From contig NZ_BAAAOH010000001.1 in the NCBI RefSeq assembly GCF_039530225.1, positions 682,001 to 746,000 on the forward strand: DNA of 64,000 nt. The letters run 5' to 3'. Positions 1 to 7,062 of this stretch are shown piece by piece; positions within the stretch are counted from its first letter, which is position 1; each line of letters begins with the position of its first letter. The notes beneath the pieces were generated by a model. The model had not been told where the DNA came from. It worked only from the letters and a program-made list of their open reading frames with translations, and did not search any database. A program made the translations under genes and the position numbers. Source of the DNA: Microbacterium pumilum. Its GTDB lineage: Bacteria; Actinomycetota; Actinomycetes; Actinomycetales; Microbacteriaceae.

Positions 1-450
1 CTCGACTGGCTTTCGGCGCTGACCGAGTACACGACCGACGCGCTGACCGAGGACCCCGATCTGGCGCTGGCGCTCGTCGGCGACTTCAACATCGCGCCGA
101 CGGATGCCGACAACGGTGACCCCGCGGTGGTTCCAGGCTTCTCCACCCACGTCTCGCCTCTGGAGCGCGAGGCGTTCGCGGCGCTCGAGGAGGCGGGATT
201 GACGGATGTCGTCAGACCCCTCGTGCCGATCGGCTTCACGTACTGGGACTACAAGCGGCTGCGCTTCCCGAAGAACGAGGGCATGCGGATCGACTTCATC
301 CTCGGCTCGCACGGGTTCGCCAACGCGGTGGCGGGAGCTTCGATCCACCGCAACGAGCGCAAGGGCGAGCTGCCGAGCGACCATGTCCCGGTGGTCGTGG
401 ATCTCGACTTCAGCGGGCCCGACGACGACGACCGCCCGATGATCTTCTGA
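1..450 (+). CDS. xth: Exodeoxyribonuclease III (AP endonuclease), 3' part
   Basis: The reading frame is open from the first base and ends at TGA 448-450, so 149 C-terminal residues of a gene entering from upstream are present. GDFNIAPTD, near the left edge, is the phosphate- and metal-binding motif of the exonuclease-endonuclease-phosphatase fold; MRIDFILGS and SDHVPVVVDL follow, the latter holding the catalytic Asp-His pair. This combination is typical of exonuclease III, which cleaves abasic sites and removes 3' blocking groups in base excision repair in the cytoplasm. A plain EEP-family nuclease is the alternative. A hairpin lies immediately downstream. Confidence 0.85.
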   Translation, partial: LDWLSALTEYTTDALTEDPDLALALVGDFNIAPTDADNGDPAVVPGFSTHVSPLEREAFAALEEAGLTDVVRPLVPIGFTYWDYKRLRFPKNEGMRIDFILGSHGFANAVAGASIHRNERKGELPSDHVPVVVDLDFSGPDDDDRPMIF

Positions 451-454
451 CGCG

Positions 455-476
455 ACCCCGCCGGGCTCAGCGGGGT
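455..476 (+). terminator. Hairpin after exonuclease III gene
   Basis: ACCCCGC at 455-461 pairs with GCGGGGT at 470-476 around an 8-nt loop, five bases after the stop codon. There is no T-run. It could also serve the gene converging from the right. Confidence 0.5.
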
Positions 477-478
477 TC

Positions 479-513
479 GTCTCGGTCGCTGCGCTCCCTC
501 GCTCAACGACCGA
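479..513. repeat. Dispersed 'tcgctgcgctc...gctcaacgacc' repeat
   Basis: A GC-rich segment reading gtcgctgcgctccctcgctc then aacgacc, bounded by CTCGGTCG and CGACCGAG as an inverted repeat. A related segment (cgcttcgctcgctcaacgacc) occurs near 19674-19695. Such 'gttgagcgagcg' elements are common between genes in this group. This copy overlaps the last codons and stop of the HxlR gene at 503. Confidence 0.5.
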
Positions 514-1177
514 GGCCTGCGAACAGCCCCACCACTCGGGCCACCGCCGCTCGGTCGCCGTGGATCTCAACGCCCGACGCCCCCAGCGGCTCGCCCGCGT
601 GAAGGATGAGCGCCCACTCCGACGAGTCCGCACGCACCGCGGCCGAGGCCAGCGGGTTCGACCCGCGCGCGATGCGCAGGCCCGCGGCATCCCACGACAA
701 TGCGTAGTCGTAACCGGCCGCCCCATCCACCCGCGCATCGTGCAGGTGCAGCTCGAGCTGGATCGGCGGCTCGATCGACTCGCTCGGCGCCATCGTCGTC
801 ATCGACTGGACCGCGGCATCGGGCGTGAGCCCTGCGCCTTCGAGCGTGCGCGTCGGCGACGCGTGTGCCCAACGACCCAGAGCCGCGAAGGTCGGCTCGA
901 GCTCGCGCGCCCAGTCGGTCAGCTCATAGACCGGCACGTTCGCGGGCGGCGGCAGGGTCACGCGCCGGATGAGTCCTGCCGCTTCGAGTTCGCGCAGGCG
1001 TGTGGTCAGCACGGCCGGCGTGACTCCTCGCAGCCCCGATTCGAGTTCGCGGAACCTCTTCGGTGCGAGCATCAGCTCACGGATGACAGGGTAGGTCCAG
1101 CGGTCGCCGAGCAGTTCGATGGCATGCGCTGTGGCGCAGGCATCCCCCTGCTGCGCGTACCTCCGTCTGGTCGGCAT
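503..1177 (-). CDS. HxlR-family transcriptional regulator with SCP2-like tail
   Basis: A 224-residue winged-helix regulator. The HxlR domain spans about residues 8-105 (AIELLGDRWTYPVIRELM, then LTTRLRELEAAGLI) and carries the Cys14 that is conserved near the N-terminus of this family, where some members sense reactive electrophiles or oxidants. About 100 further residues resemble an SCP2-like ligand-binding fold, as in other actinobacterial HxlR proteins. I chose the ATG at 1175-1177 because a -10-like GAGAAT lies 6 nt before it and no family sequence precedes it. It is divergent from the DUF899 gene, and a palindrome sits in the shared spacer, so it probably controls that gene. The effector is unknown. 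Confidence 0.85.
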   Translation of the reverse strand: MPTRRRYAQQGDACATAHAIELLGDRWTYPVIRELMLAPKRFRELESGLRGVTPAVLTTRLRELEAAGLIRRVTLPPPANVPVYELTDWARELEPTFAALGRWAHASPTRTLEGAGLTPDAAVQSMTTMAPSESIEPPIQLELHLHDARVDGAAGYDYALSWDAAGLRIARGSNPLASAAVRADSSEWALILHAGEPLGASGVEIHGDRAAVARVVGLFAGLGR

Positions 1178-1183
1178 GGCGAC

Positions 1184-1189
1184 ATTCTC
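1184..1189 (-). promoter_or_regulatory. -10 box (GAGAAT), leaderless start of HxlR gene
   Basis: On the minus strand GAGAAT is followed by 6 nt (gtcgcc) and then the ATG. No Shine-Dalgarno is present, so transcription probably begins at the start codon. Confidence 0.45.
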
Positions 1190-1215
1190 GCATATGGGTA
1201 TTGAAGAGCAAGTGC

Positions 1216-1236
1216 CCGCTATGTTAGAAATAGCGG
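1216..1236. promoter_or_regulatory. Palindrome upstream of DUF899 gene (HxlR operator candidate)
   Basis: CCGCTAT (1216-1222) and ATAGCGG (1230-1236) form an inverted repeat just before the ATG at 1238. TTGAAG at 1201-1206 and TTAGAA at 1224-1229 are 17 bp apart and could be -35 and -10 boxes, which would put the palindrome across the -10 and transcription start. That fits repression by the divergent HxlR regulator. Confidence 0.5.
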
Positions 1237-1237
1237 C

Positions 1238-1975
1238 ATGTCCGAGTTCGCAGATCGTTATCCGATGCCTGAGATCGTCGATCGCGGTGAGTGGCAGCGC
1301 CGACGCGATGAGCTGCTCGTCCGCGAGAAGGCGCACACCCGCGCCGGTGACGTGATCTCCGCCTCGCGCAGACGACTGCCCGCCACCCCGGTGCCACCGA
1401 CCACACTGATCGGCGCCGACGGCCCGACCTCGATCGTGGACGCCTTCGAAGGGCGTCCGCTGCTCATCGCGTACGCCTTCATGTGGCACCGTGGAAAGTC
1501 GACCGCCCAGCAGTGCGAGGGCTGCACGCTCACGATCGCCGATCTGTCCGCCACCTCACCCGCCTACCTCGAGGGCCGCGATGTGACCTTCGCGGTGTTC
1601 TGCGAAGGGCCGTGGGACGACATCGCGGCGTTTCGCGACTTCATGGGCTGGACGATGCCCTGGTACTCGACGGAGTTCACCCAGAACGAGCCCGCCGTCG
1701 CCGACGGCGGAATCATGCGCTCCTACTTGCGCGACGGCGATGACGTCTATCTGACCTACGAGACCACCGACCGAGGCACCGAGTCCTTCGCGCCCGTCCT
1801 CAACCTGCTCGACCTGACGCTCTACGGTCGCCAGGAGGTCTGGGAGGACTCACCAGAAGGCTGGCCGCAGGACCGGCAGGGCTCGTGGTGGCGCCGTGAC
1901 GGTCGCCCCGTCGCACAATGGCTGCACACCGACGAGCCCGTCGGCGCGGCGCACGCCCACGCGCACCACCACTGA
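1238..1975 (+). CDS. DUF899 family (thioredoxin-like fold) protein
   Basis: A 245-residue protein matching the DUF899 family: MPEIVDRGEW, RREK-like AHTRAGD, RRRLPATPVPP, FEGRPLLIAYAFMWH, then QQCEGCTLTIADL. DUF899 proteins have a thioredoxin-like fold and are often annotated as predicted dithiol-disulfide oxidoreductases; the CEGC pair here is the likely redox centre. The C-terminus ends in HAHAHHH, which may bind metal or be neutral. The next possible start is MPEIV at 1265, so the N-terminus may be 9 residues shorter. The gene faces an HxlR regulator across a palindromic operator, suggesting induction by an electrophile or oxidant. No enzymatic activity is established. Confidence 0.8.
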   Translation: MSEFADRYPMPEIVDRGEWQRRRDELLVREKAHTRAGDVISASRRRLPATPVPPTTLIGADGPTSIVDAFEGRPLLIAYAFMWHRGKSTAQQCEGCTLTIADLSATSPAYLEGRDVTFAVFCEGPWDDIAAFRDFMGWTMPWYSTEFTQNEPAVADGGIMRSYLRDGDDVYLTYETTDRGTESFAPVLNLLDLTLYGRQEVWEDSPEGWPQDRQGSWWRRDGRPVAQWLHTDEPVGAAHAHAHHH

Positions 1976-1980
1976 GGCTT

Positions 1981-1995
1981 CGCCGCACAGCGGCG
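1981..1995. terminator. Hairpin between convergent genes
   Basis: CGCCGC-ACA-GCGGCG lies between the stop of the DUF899 gene and the stop of the DHFR-like gene. It could end transcription from either side. Confidence 0.5.
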
Positions 1996-1996
1996 T

Positions 1997-2635
1997 TCAG
2001 GCCTCGCGGTCCAGGGTGTCGAAGTCGCCCGTCGCGGGAACCCCGGGCTGGGGTCCGTAGCGCAGCAGCACGGCGCCGTTCGCCGAGACGAGCGGCGGTG
2101 CGAGCAACTCGAGGTTCGCGGGCACGGCACCGTCGGGGAAGACCTTCTTGCCCTGCCCCAGGACGATCGGATAAACCCACAGCCCCAGCTCGTCGTACAG
2201 ACGGTCCGCGAGCAGGGTCTGCACGAAATCGACGCTGCCGATCACGTGGATGTTCTCGTGCCGTTCGCGCAGTTCCGACAGCTCGGCGGCGAGGTCTGGT
2301 CCGAGCTGCGTGGTGCCCTGCCAGTCGAGTGCGGGTGTCCCCCGCGAGGCGACGTACTTGGGCACCCGGTCGAACTGCCGGCCGATCGCGCCGTCGACGC
2401 CGTCCGTGTGGTTCGGCCAGTACGCGGCGAAGATGTCGTACGTCTTCCGGCCGAGCAGCAGCGCGTCGAGCCCCGAGATGGCGGCGCCGACGTTCTGCCC
2501 GACGACATCGTCGAAGAGCGGCGCCTGCCAGCCGCCGAACGGGAAGCCGCCATCGCGGTCCTCATCGGGATTGCCCGGCGCCTGCGCGACGAGGTCGAGA
2601 GTGGTGAACAGGTCGATCTGAATGCGGCCGGTCAT
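1997..2635 (-). CDS. Dihydrofolate reductase family protein (RibD C-terminal domain)
   Basis: A 212-residue protein of the RibD_C/DHFR-like superfamily. Visible marks are the start RIQIDLFTTLD, GRKTYDIFAAYWP (the NADPH-binding helix region), KYVASRG, NIHVIGSVDFVQTLL and the C-terminal DELGLWVYPIVLGQGKKVF. These stand-alone members are NADPH-dependent reductases of unknown substrate and not housekeeping DHFR. The ATG at 2635 has an AAGGAG ribosome site (aaaggagacggcc before it). It is transcribed away from the HxlR/VOC pair upstream and may share an operon with them: the spacer to the HxlR stop at 2675 is only 39 bp. Confidence 0.85.
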   Translation of the reverse strand: MTGRIQIDLFTTLDLVAQAPGNPDEDRDGGFPFGGWQAPLFDDVVGQNVGAAISGLDALLLGRKTYDIFAAYWPNHTDGVDGAIGRQFDRVPKYVASRGTPALDWQGTTQLGPDLAAELSELRERHENIHVIGSVDFVQTLLADRLYDELGLWVYPIVLGQGKKVFPDGAVPANLELLAPPLVSANGAVLLRYGPQPGVPATGDFDTLDREA

Positions 2636-2674
2636 GGCCGTCTCCTTTCGGGATCGCGGATGCCGCGACGTCCG

Positions 2675-3379
2675 TCATGCCGCGAGAATCGGCGTTGCCA
2701 GGGGGTCGATGGAGAATGTCGCGGCGAATCGCTCGAGCAGGGTGGCGTCGCCATAGACCACGGCGATCACCTCCTGATCGATCGCCTCGGCCGGTGTGAG
2801 CTCTCCCGAGATGACACGGCGGATGCCGGGACCCGCCGCGAAGACGAGCTCCGGCTCACCCGCGGGGAGCCTGCCGCCGATCGGCGGAGCCGGCGGCGCG
2901 AGTTGCGCGATGCGGAGCGTCTCGCCGTCCACCTGCACGCGGAGCACCACGTCGCCGACATGCACTTCGTAGTCGGCGGCGGGCAGGGCGGCTGCGGCAT
3001 CCGGCCGGAAAGCCGTTCGCAGCGCCATCGTGAGCGAATCTGCCGTGACGATGTCGTCGGGCCCAGGATCGCCCATCTGCTGGAAACCCCAGCGCCCGAG
3101 CGCGAGGACGATCGGCTCCAGCGCGCGTCCGTACTCGGTCAGCTCGTACACGAGCCCGCAGTTCTTGAGTGCCACGCGCCGCACCACGCCACCCTCCTGA
3201 AGCTCCTTGAGCCGCACCGAAAGGATGTTCGTGGGGATCTTGGGCAGCCCCTGCTTGAGGTCGGTGTAGCGGCGAGGGCCGACGAGCAGATCGCGGACGA
3301 TGAGCATTGCCCATCGCTCGCCGATCAACTCGACGGCGGTCGTGACCCCGCAGTACTGCCCGTAGCTGCGGGATGCCAC
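2675..3379 (-). CDS. HxlR-family transcriptional regulator
   Basis: A 234-residue regulator with the HxlR winged helix (GVTTAVELIGERWAMLIVRD, LSVRLKELQEGGVVRR) and Cys10 in YGQYCG, followed by about 100 residues resembling an SCP2-like domain. I chose the GTG at 3377-3379, which begins one base after the stop of the VOC gene, implying translational coupling; longer in-frame starts would lie inside that gene and read unlike HxlR sequence. It is the second HxlR-SCP2 protein in the first 4 kb. The promoter-operator at 3874-3912 upstream of the pair is its likely target. The ligand is unknown. Confidence 0.85.
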   Translation of the reverse strand: MASRSYGQYCGVTTAVELIGERWAMLIVRDLLVGPRRYTDLKQGLPKIPTNILSVRLKELQEGGVVRRVALKNCGLVYELTEYGRALEPIVLALGRWGFQQMGDPGPDDIVTADSLTMALRTAFRPDAAAALPAADYEVHVGDVVLRVQVDGETLRIAQLAPPAPPIGGRLPAGEPELVFAAGPGIRRVISGELTPAEAIDQEVIAVVYGDATLLERFAATFSIDPLATPILAA

Positions 3380-3380
3380 G

Positions 3381-3824
3381 TCAGGCCTGCGCGCCCTGCT
3401 CCGCCATGTAGGCCTCTGGTCCCTTTTCCGCGGCCACGGGGTCCATGTAGAGGAAGCCGAGGCTGTTGCCGTCGGGGTCGTCCAGGTCACGGGAGTACAT
3501 GAAACCGTAGTCCTGCACCGGCCGCGGCTCGCTGCCGCCGGCGGCGAGACCGGCTTCGAGGATCTTGTCGACGTCCTCACGCGAGTCACGGCTGAGCGCG
3601 AGCGACACCTGAGCGCTGGTCGAGGCGTCGATGATTGTCTTGTCGGTGAAAGTGGAGAAGTACTCCTTGGTGAGCACCATGAAGTAGATGTTCTCGTCCC
3701 AGACGATGCACGCCGCGTTGTCGTCGGTGAAGAGCGGGTTGATCTCGCAGCCGAGCGCTGTGTAGAACGCCTTGCTGCGCTCGAGGTCCGAGCTCGAGAA
3801 GTTCACGAAGATGCTGGTGGCCAT
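3381..3824 (-). CDS. VOC family (glyoxalase/bleomycin resistance-like) protein
   Basis: A 147-residue single-module VOC protein. ATSIFVNFSSSDLERSKAFYTALG is the usual first beta-alpha unit, and the C-terminal half contains YSRDLDDPDGNSLGFLYMDP. Family members are metal-dependent lyases, dioxygenases or drug-binding proteins; residues around FVNF resemble the PhnB/extradiol-like subgroup without a clear first metal histidine, so catalytic activity is uncertain. The start is the ATG at 3822-3824, preceded by GGAAGGAG; an upstream ATG at 3890 would add 22 residues that run into the promoter. It is coupled to the HxlR gene downstream. Confidence 0.8.
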   Translation of the reverse strand: MATSIFVNFSSSDLERSKAFYTALGCEINPLFTDDNAACIVWDENIYFMVLTKEYFSTFTDKTIIDASTSAQVSLALSRDSREDVDKILEAGLAAGGSEPRPVQDYGFMYSRDLDDPDGNSLGFLYMDPVAAEKGPEAYMAEQGAQA

Positions 3825-3873
3825 GATGGCTCCTTCCGAGGGATTCTGATGGACGCATCTGGCGTCTGGCTCG

Positions 3874-3912
3874 ATACTTGCAAAAAACAACCATGCTTGT
3901 CAATAGCAAGTA
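3874..3912 (-). promoter_or_regulatory. Promoter and operator of the VOC-HxlR operon
   Basis: On the minus strand TTGACA (3903-3898) and AAGTAT (3879-3874) are 18 bp apart, a near-consensus promoter. TACTTGC (3875-3881) and GCAAGTA (3906-3912) form an inverted repeat whose arms flank the promoter, a natural site for the HxlR protein. The segment is AT-rich compared with its surroundings. Confidence 0.6.
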
Positions 3913-3981
3913 ATCCAGCGGAGCGCAGCATCCGCAATCCCTCTCCGTCGTGCGGGGGATGCCGTCGCCCCATCTCCCCCG

Positions 3982-3987
3982 TACCGT
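3982..3987 (+). promoter_or_regulatory. -10 box TACCGT, leaderless start of histidine kinase gene
   Basis: TACCGT ends 6 nt before the ATG at 3994 and no ribosome site is present, so the transcript probably starts at the initiation codon. A gggggat...atctccccc partial inverted repeat lies immediately upstream (about 3954-3980). Confidence 0.55.
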
Positions 3988-3993
3988 GGAGAG

Positions 3994-5256
3994 ATGTCCG
4001 ATTCCGCTTCGCCGCGGCTCGCGCGCCCGGCGCCCACTGCCGGCGAACTGCGCTCCGATGTGTGGCTCGCTGCCGCTCTGATGCTGGGGGCCATCCTGAG
4101 CGCGGCCCTCGGCAGCGTCGCCGGCATCTACGGCGATGAATCGCCGGGCCTCGAGTGGGCGCTGCTGTATGCCGTCGCGCTCACGGCTCCCCTTGCCGTG
4201 CGCCGGCGCTATCCCGCGATGGTCGCGATCGCCGGCGCGCTGGCGTTCTTCGTGGCGATGAGCTTCCACATCCCCGAGATGTACGTCGGCAACATTGTGC
4301 TCTTCATCGGCATGTACACGGTCGGCGCATGGATGAACGACCGCCGCCGCGCGGCGATCGTGCGCATCGCGATCATCGTGGGCATGTTCGGCTGGCTGCT
4401 CGTCACGACATTTCAATCCGCGACAGGTGACACGGACGGCGGGCTGTCCCGCGCCGGGCTGTTCTCGCCCTTCGTCGCGTTCATGCTGATGCAGTTCCTG
4501 GTCAACGCGGCCTTCTTCGGCGGCGCGTATTACATGGGCGACAGGGCCTACGCGTCCGCGCTCGAGCGCGAGGCACTGCGCCAGCGGACCATCGAGCTGG
4601 AGCGCGAGCGCGAGGTCACAGGCGCCCAGGCCGTCGCGCTCGACCGCGTGCGCATCGCCCGCGAGCTGCACGACGTCGTCGCCCACCACGTGTCGGCGAT
4701 GGGCGTGCAGGCGGGTGCCGCCCGTTCGGTCATGGAGCGGGATCCGGATGCCGCACGGACCGCGCTGCGCGGCATCGAGACCGAGGCGCGCGCCGCGCTC
4801 GAGGAGCTGCACCACCTGCTCGAGACCCTCAGAACGCCCGCCGGCGATGCGCCCGACGCGTCGACCGTGCGCATCTCGGGACTCGCCGAACTGGTCGAGC
4901 ACGCGCGTGAGAGCGGGATGCCGACCACACTCACGATCGTGGGCGAGCCCGTGGACCTGCCCGATCTCGTGCAGGTGAACGTCTTTCGCGTCACCCAGGA
5001 GGCGCTGACCAACGCGCGCCGACATGGGGGTCCGGATGCCGCAGCCGATGTCAGACTGCGCTACGCGGCCGACGAGCTCGAACTCGAGATCGCGAACGAA
5101 GGCCGGCTGACATCGTCGGTGCGCCCGGGCCTCGGCATCCTGGGCATGCGCGAGCGCGCGGCGGCCTCCGGAGGGTCCATCGAGGTCCGGCCGCGCAGTC
5201 GCGGCGGCTTCCTGGTTCGAATGCGGGTTCCGCTGCCGTCACGGGTCACCGTATGA
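3994..5256 (+). CDS. Membrane sensor histidine kinase (NarL/DesK type)
   Basis: A 420-residue two-component kinase. The first 190 residues hold about five or six hydrophobic segments without a large extracytoplasmic loop, followed by a charged helix (ALEREALRQRTIELERERE). The HisKA_3 box is RIARELHDVVAHHVSAMG, with His226 as the predicted phosphorylation site; the HATPase part contains VFRVTQEALTNARRHG and GLGILGMRERAAASGG. It acts at the inner membrane and passes phosphate to the response regulator encoded next, whose start overlaps its stop by 4 bp. An ABC exporter follows both genes. Such kinase-regulator-ABC sets often respond to membrane stress or antibiotics; the signal here is not evident. 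Confidence 0.9.
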   Translation: MSDSASPRLARPAPTAGELRSDVWLAAALMLGAILSAALGSVAGIYGDESPGLEWALLYAVALTAPLAVRRRYPAMVAIAGALAFFVAMSFHIPEMYVGNIVLFIGMYTVGAWMNDRRRAAIVRIAIIVGMFGWLLVTTFQSATGDTDGGLSRAGLFSPFVAFMLMQFLVNAAFFGGAYYMGDRAYASALEREALRQRTIELEREREVTGAQAVALDRVRIARELHDVVAHHVSAMGVQAGAARSVMERDPDAARTALRGIETEARAALEELHHLLETLRTPAGDAPDASTVRISGLAELVEHARESGMPTTLTIVGEPVDLPDLVQVNVFRVTQEALTNARRHGGPDAAADVRLRYAADELELEIANEGRLTSSVRPGLGILGMRERAAASGGSIEVRPRSRGGFLVRMRVPLPSRVTV

Positions 5257-5960
5257 GTCGCGACGCGATCCGCGTGCTGCTCGTCGACGACCACGCCATC
5301 ATGCGCGCCGGGTTCCGGATGATCCTCGAGACGGCGGACGACATCACGGTGGTCGGCGAGGGGGCCGACGGCGCTGCGGCGGTCGCGGCGGCATCCGCTC
5401 TGCGTCCTGACGTGATCTGCATGGACATCCAGATGCCCGAGATGGACGGCATCGAGGCGACCCGCCGCATCGTCGCCGACGCGACGCTGCATGCCGCGGT
5501 CGTGATCGTCACGACGTTCGATCGCGACGATTACCTGTTCCAAGCGCTCGATGCGGGCGCGAGCGGCTTCCTGCTCAAGAACGCCGGTCCGGAGGAACTC
5601 GTCGCGGCGGTCCGCGTCGCCGCTGCGGGCGACGCGCTCCTCGCTCCCGAGGTGACCCGCCGCGTGATCGCGCGGTTCGCGGCATCCGGCTCGCCGTCGA
5701 GCGAAGGACCGGTCCGCGGCAGCGATGCGAAGAGGACCTGGCCCGACCCGACGGGCCCCGCCTCGATGCCGGAGCTGACCGATCGCGAAGCCGAGGTGCT
5801 GACGCTCGTCGCCGAGGCCATGAGCAATTCCGAGATCGCCGAGCGCCTCTACATCGGCGAAGCGACGGTCAAGACCCACGTGTCGAATGTGCTGCAGAAG
5901 CTCGGCGCGCGCGACCGGGTGGCCGCCGTCGTCTACGCCCATCGCCACGGGCTCGCGTAG
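5253..5960 (+). CDS. Response regulator, NarL/LuxR type
   Basis: A 235-residue regulator. The receiver domain covers residues 5-125, with acidic residues D12-D13, phospho-acceptor D58 in CMDIQMPEMDG, the Thr of VTTFD and Lys of LLKNAGPEEL. After a linker of about 40 residues the LuxR helix-turn-helix follows: LTDREAEVLTLVAEAMSNSE and ATVKTHVSNVLQKLGARDR. It overlaps the kinase gene by ATGA and is its evident partner. The likely targets are its own operon and the ABC exporter at 6178, since a similar cgggggat element precedes both. Confidence 0.92.
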   Translation: MSRDAIRVLLVDDHAIMRAGFRMILETADDITVVGEGADGAAAVAAASALRPDVICMDIQMPEMDGIEATRRIVADATLHAAVVIVTTFDRDDYLFQALDAGASGFLLKNAGPEELVAAVRVAAAGDALLAPEVTRRVIARFAASGSPSSEGPVRGSDAKRTWPDPTGPASMPELTDREAEVLTLVAEAMSNSEIAERLYIGEATVKTHVSNVLQKLGARDRVAAVVYAHRHGLA

Positions 5961-5985
5961 CGCGGCTCAGCGCGCGGCGAGACCG

Positions 5986-6040
5986 CATGTCCCACTTTCG
6001 CCCCCCGACGGGCTTCGAGTCCGGGAGAAAGTGGGACATG
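5986..6040. repeat. Long perfect inverted repeat (14-bp arms)
   Basis: CATGTCCCACTTTC at 5986-5999 is repeated inverted as GAAAGTGGGACATG at 6027-6040 with a 27-nt loop. It follows the response regulator gene and precedes the ABC operon, and may act as a terminator, though no T-run follows. Confidence 0.75.
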
Positions 6041-6106
6041 AAGCGGGAGAACGGGGGCGCCGCGACGGCCGGGGGACCGGATCATCCGCGCGGCGGAGGA
6101 CGGTAA

Positions 6107-6150
6107 CCCCCCTCACGGGGGATGTCCGCCGGCCACCGCCTGCCTAGCGT
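6107..6150 (+). promoter_or_regulatory. Promoter region of the ABC-2 exporter operon
   Basis: ccccctcacggggg forms a small inverted repeat around 6107-6120 and ends in cgggggat, as does the element upstream of the kinase gene. TAGCGT at 6145-6150 is a good -10 box, giving a short leader with the ribosome site AAGGAG before the ATG at 6178. Control by the adjacent response regulator is an inference. Confidence 0.45.
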
Positions 6151-6177
6151 GGGAGCGACCGCACTGAAGGAGACGAG

Positions 6178-7062
6178 ATGCTGAAGCTGACCGGGATCAC
6201 GAAAAGCTACGGAGGACGACTTGCGCTCGACGACGTGTCATTCGACGTGCTGCCGAAACGCCTGACCGGCTTCGTCGGCGGCAACGGCGCCGGCAAGACC
6301 ACGACAATGCGCATCGTCCTGGGCGTGCTGAGCAAGGATGCCGGGACTGTTGCGCTCGACGGCGCCGAGGTGACGGCATCCGATCGTCGCCGTTTCGGCT
6401 ACATGCCCGAGGAGCGCGGGCTGTACCCCAAGATGAAAGTGCTCGAGCAGATCGTGTACCTCGCGCGGCTGCACGGGTTCTCGAAGACGGATGCCGAGAC
6501 CCGGGCGACGGGGCTGCTCGAGCAGCTCGGACTCGGCGAGCGCCTCGCCGACAACGTCGAGACGCTGTCGCTCGGAAACCAGCAGCGCGCGCAGATCGCC
6601 GCTGCGCTCGTGCACGACCCCGAGGTTTTGATCCTCGACGAGCCGTTCTCGGGCTTGGACCCGCTCGCGGTCGACGTCGTCGCCGGTGTGCTGCAGCAGC
6701 GCGCGGCCGAGGGCGCCGCCGTCCTGTTCTCGTCGCACCAGCTCGACGTCGTCGAGCGGCTCTGCGATGACCTCGTGATCATCGCCGGCGGCACAATCCG
6801 CGCAGCCGGCGCACGCGACTCGCTGCGCGCCGAGCACTCCACGCGGCGATTCGAGCTGGTCTCAGCGGGCGATGCCGGGTGGTTGCGCTCCGAGGCCGGC
6901 GTCGAGGTGCTCGACTTCGACGGCGGCTACGCGGTGTTCGACGTCGACAGCGACGAGACGGCGCAGCGCGTGCTGCGCCGGGCCGTGGCGCAGGGGGATG
7001 TCGCGAGCTTCGCGCCGCAGCATCCCACCCTCGCCCAGATCTTCCGGGAGGTCATCCGATGA
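6178..7062 (+). CDS. ABC transporter ATP-binding protein (ABC-2/NatA type)
   Basis: A 294-residue cytoplasmic ATPase. The Walker A motif GGNGAGKTT is at residues 34-42, the Q-loop region reads MPEERGLYPKMKVLEQ, the signature is LSLGNQQRAQIAAAL (a common variant in NatA-like proteins), and Walker B is VLILDEPFSGLD. The last 80 residues form the DUF4162-like tail found in drug and Na+ exporters. It overlaps the permease gene by 4 bp, so the two are translated together as an exporter. The two-component genes just upstream suggest regulated export of a drug, peptide or ion. Confidence 0.93.
   Translation: MLKLTGITKSYGGRLALDDVSFDVLPKRLTGFVGGNGAGKTTTMRIVLGVLSKDAGTVALDGAEVTASDRRRFGYMPEERGLYPKMKVLEQIVYLARLHGFSKTDAETRATGLLEQLGLGERLADNVETLSLGNQQRAQIAAALVHDPEVLILDEPFSGLDPLAVDVVAGVLQQRAAEGAAVLFSSHQLDVVERLCDDLVIIAGGTIRAAGARDSLRAEHSTRRFELVSAGDAGWLRSEAGVEVLDFDGGYAVFDVDSDETAQRVLRRAVAQGDVASFAPQHPTLAQIFREVIR

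Noticed and set aside
6011..6030. gggcttcgagtccggg resembling a tRNA T-arm
   Set aside because: It is the loop and right arm of the 5986-6040 hairpin; no acceptor stem, anticodon or CCA end can be formed.
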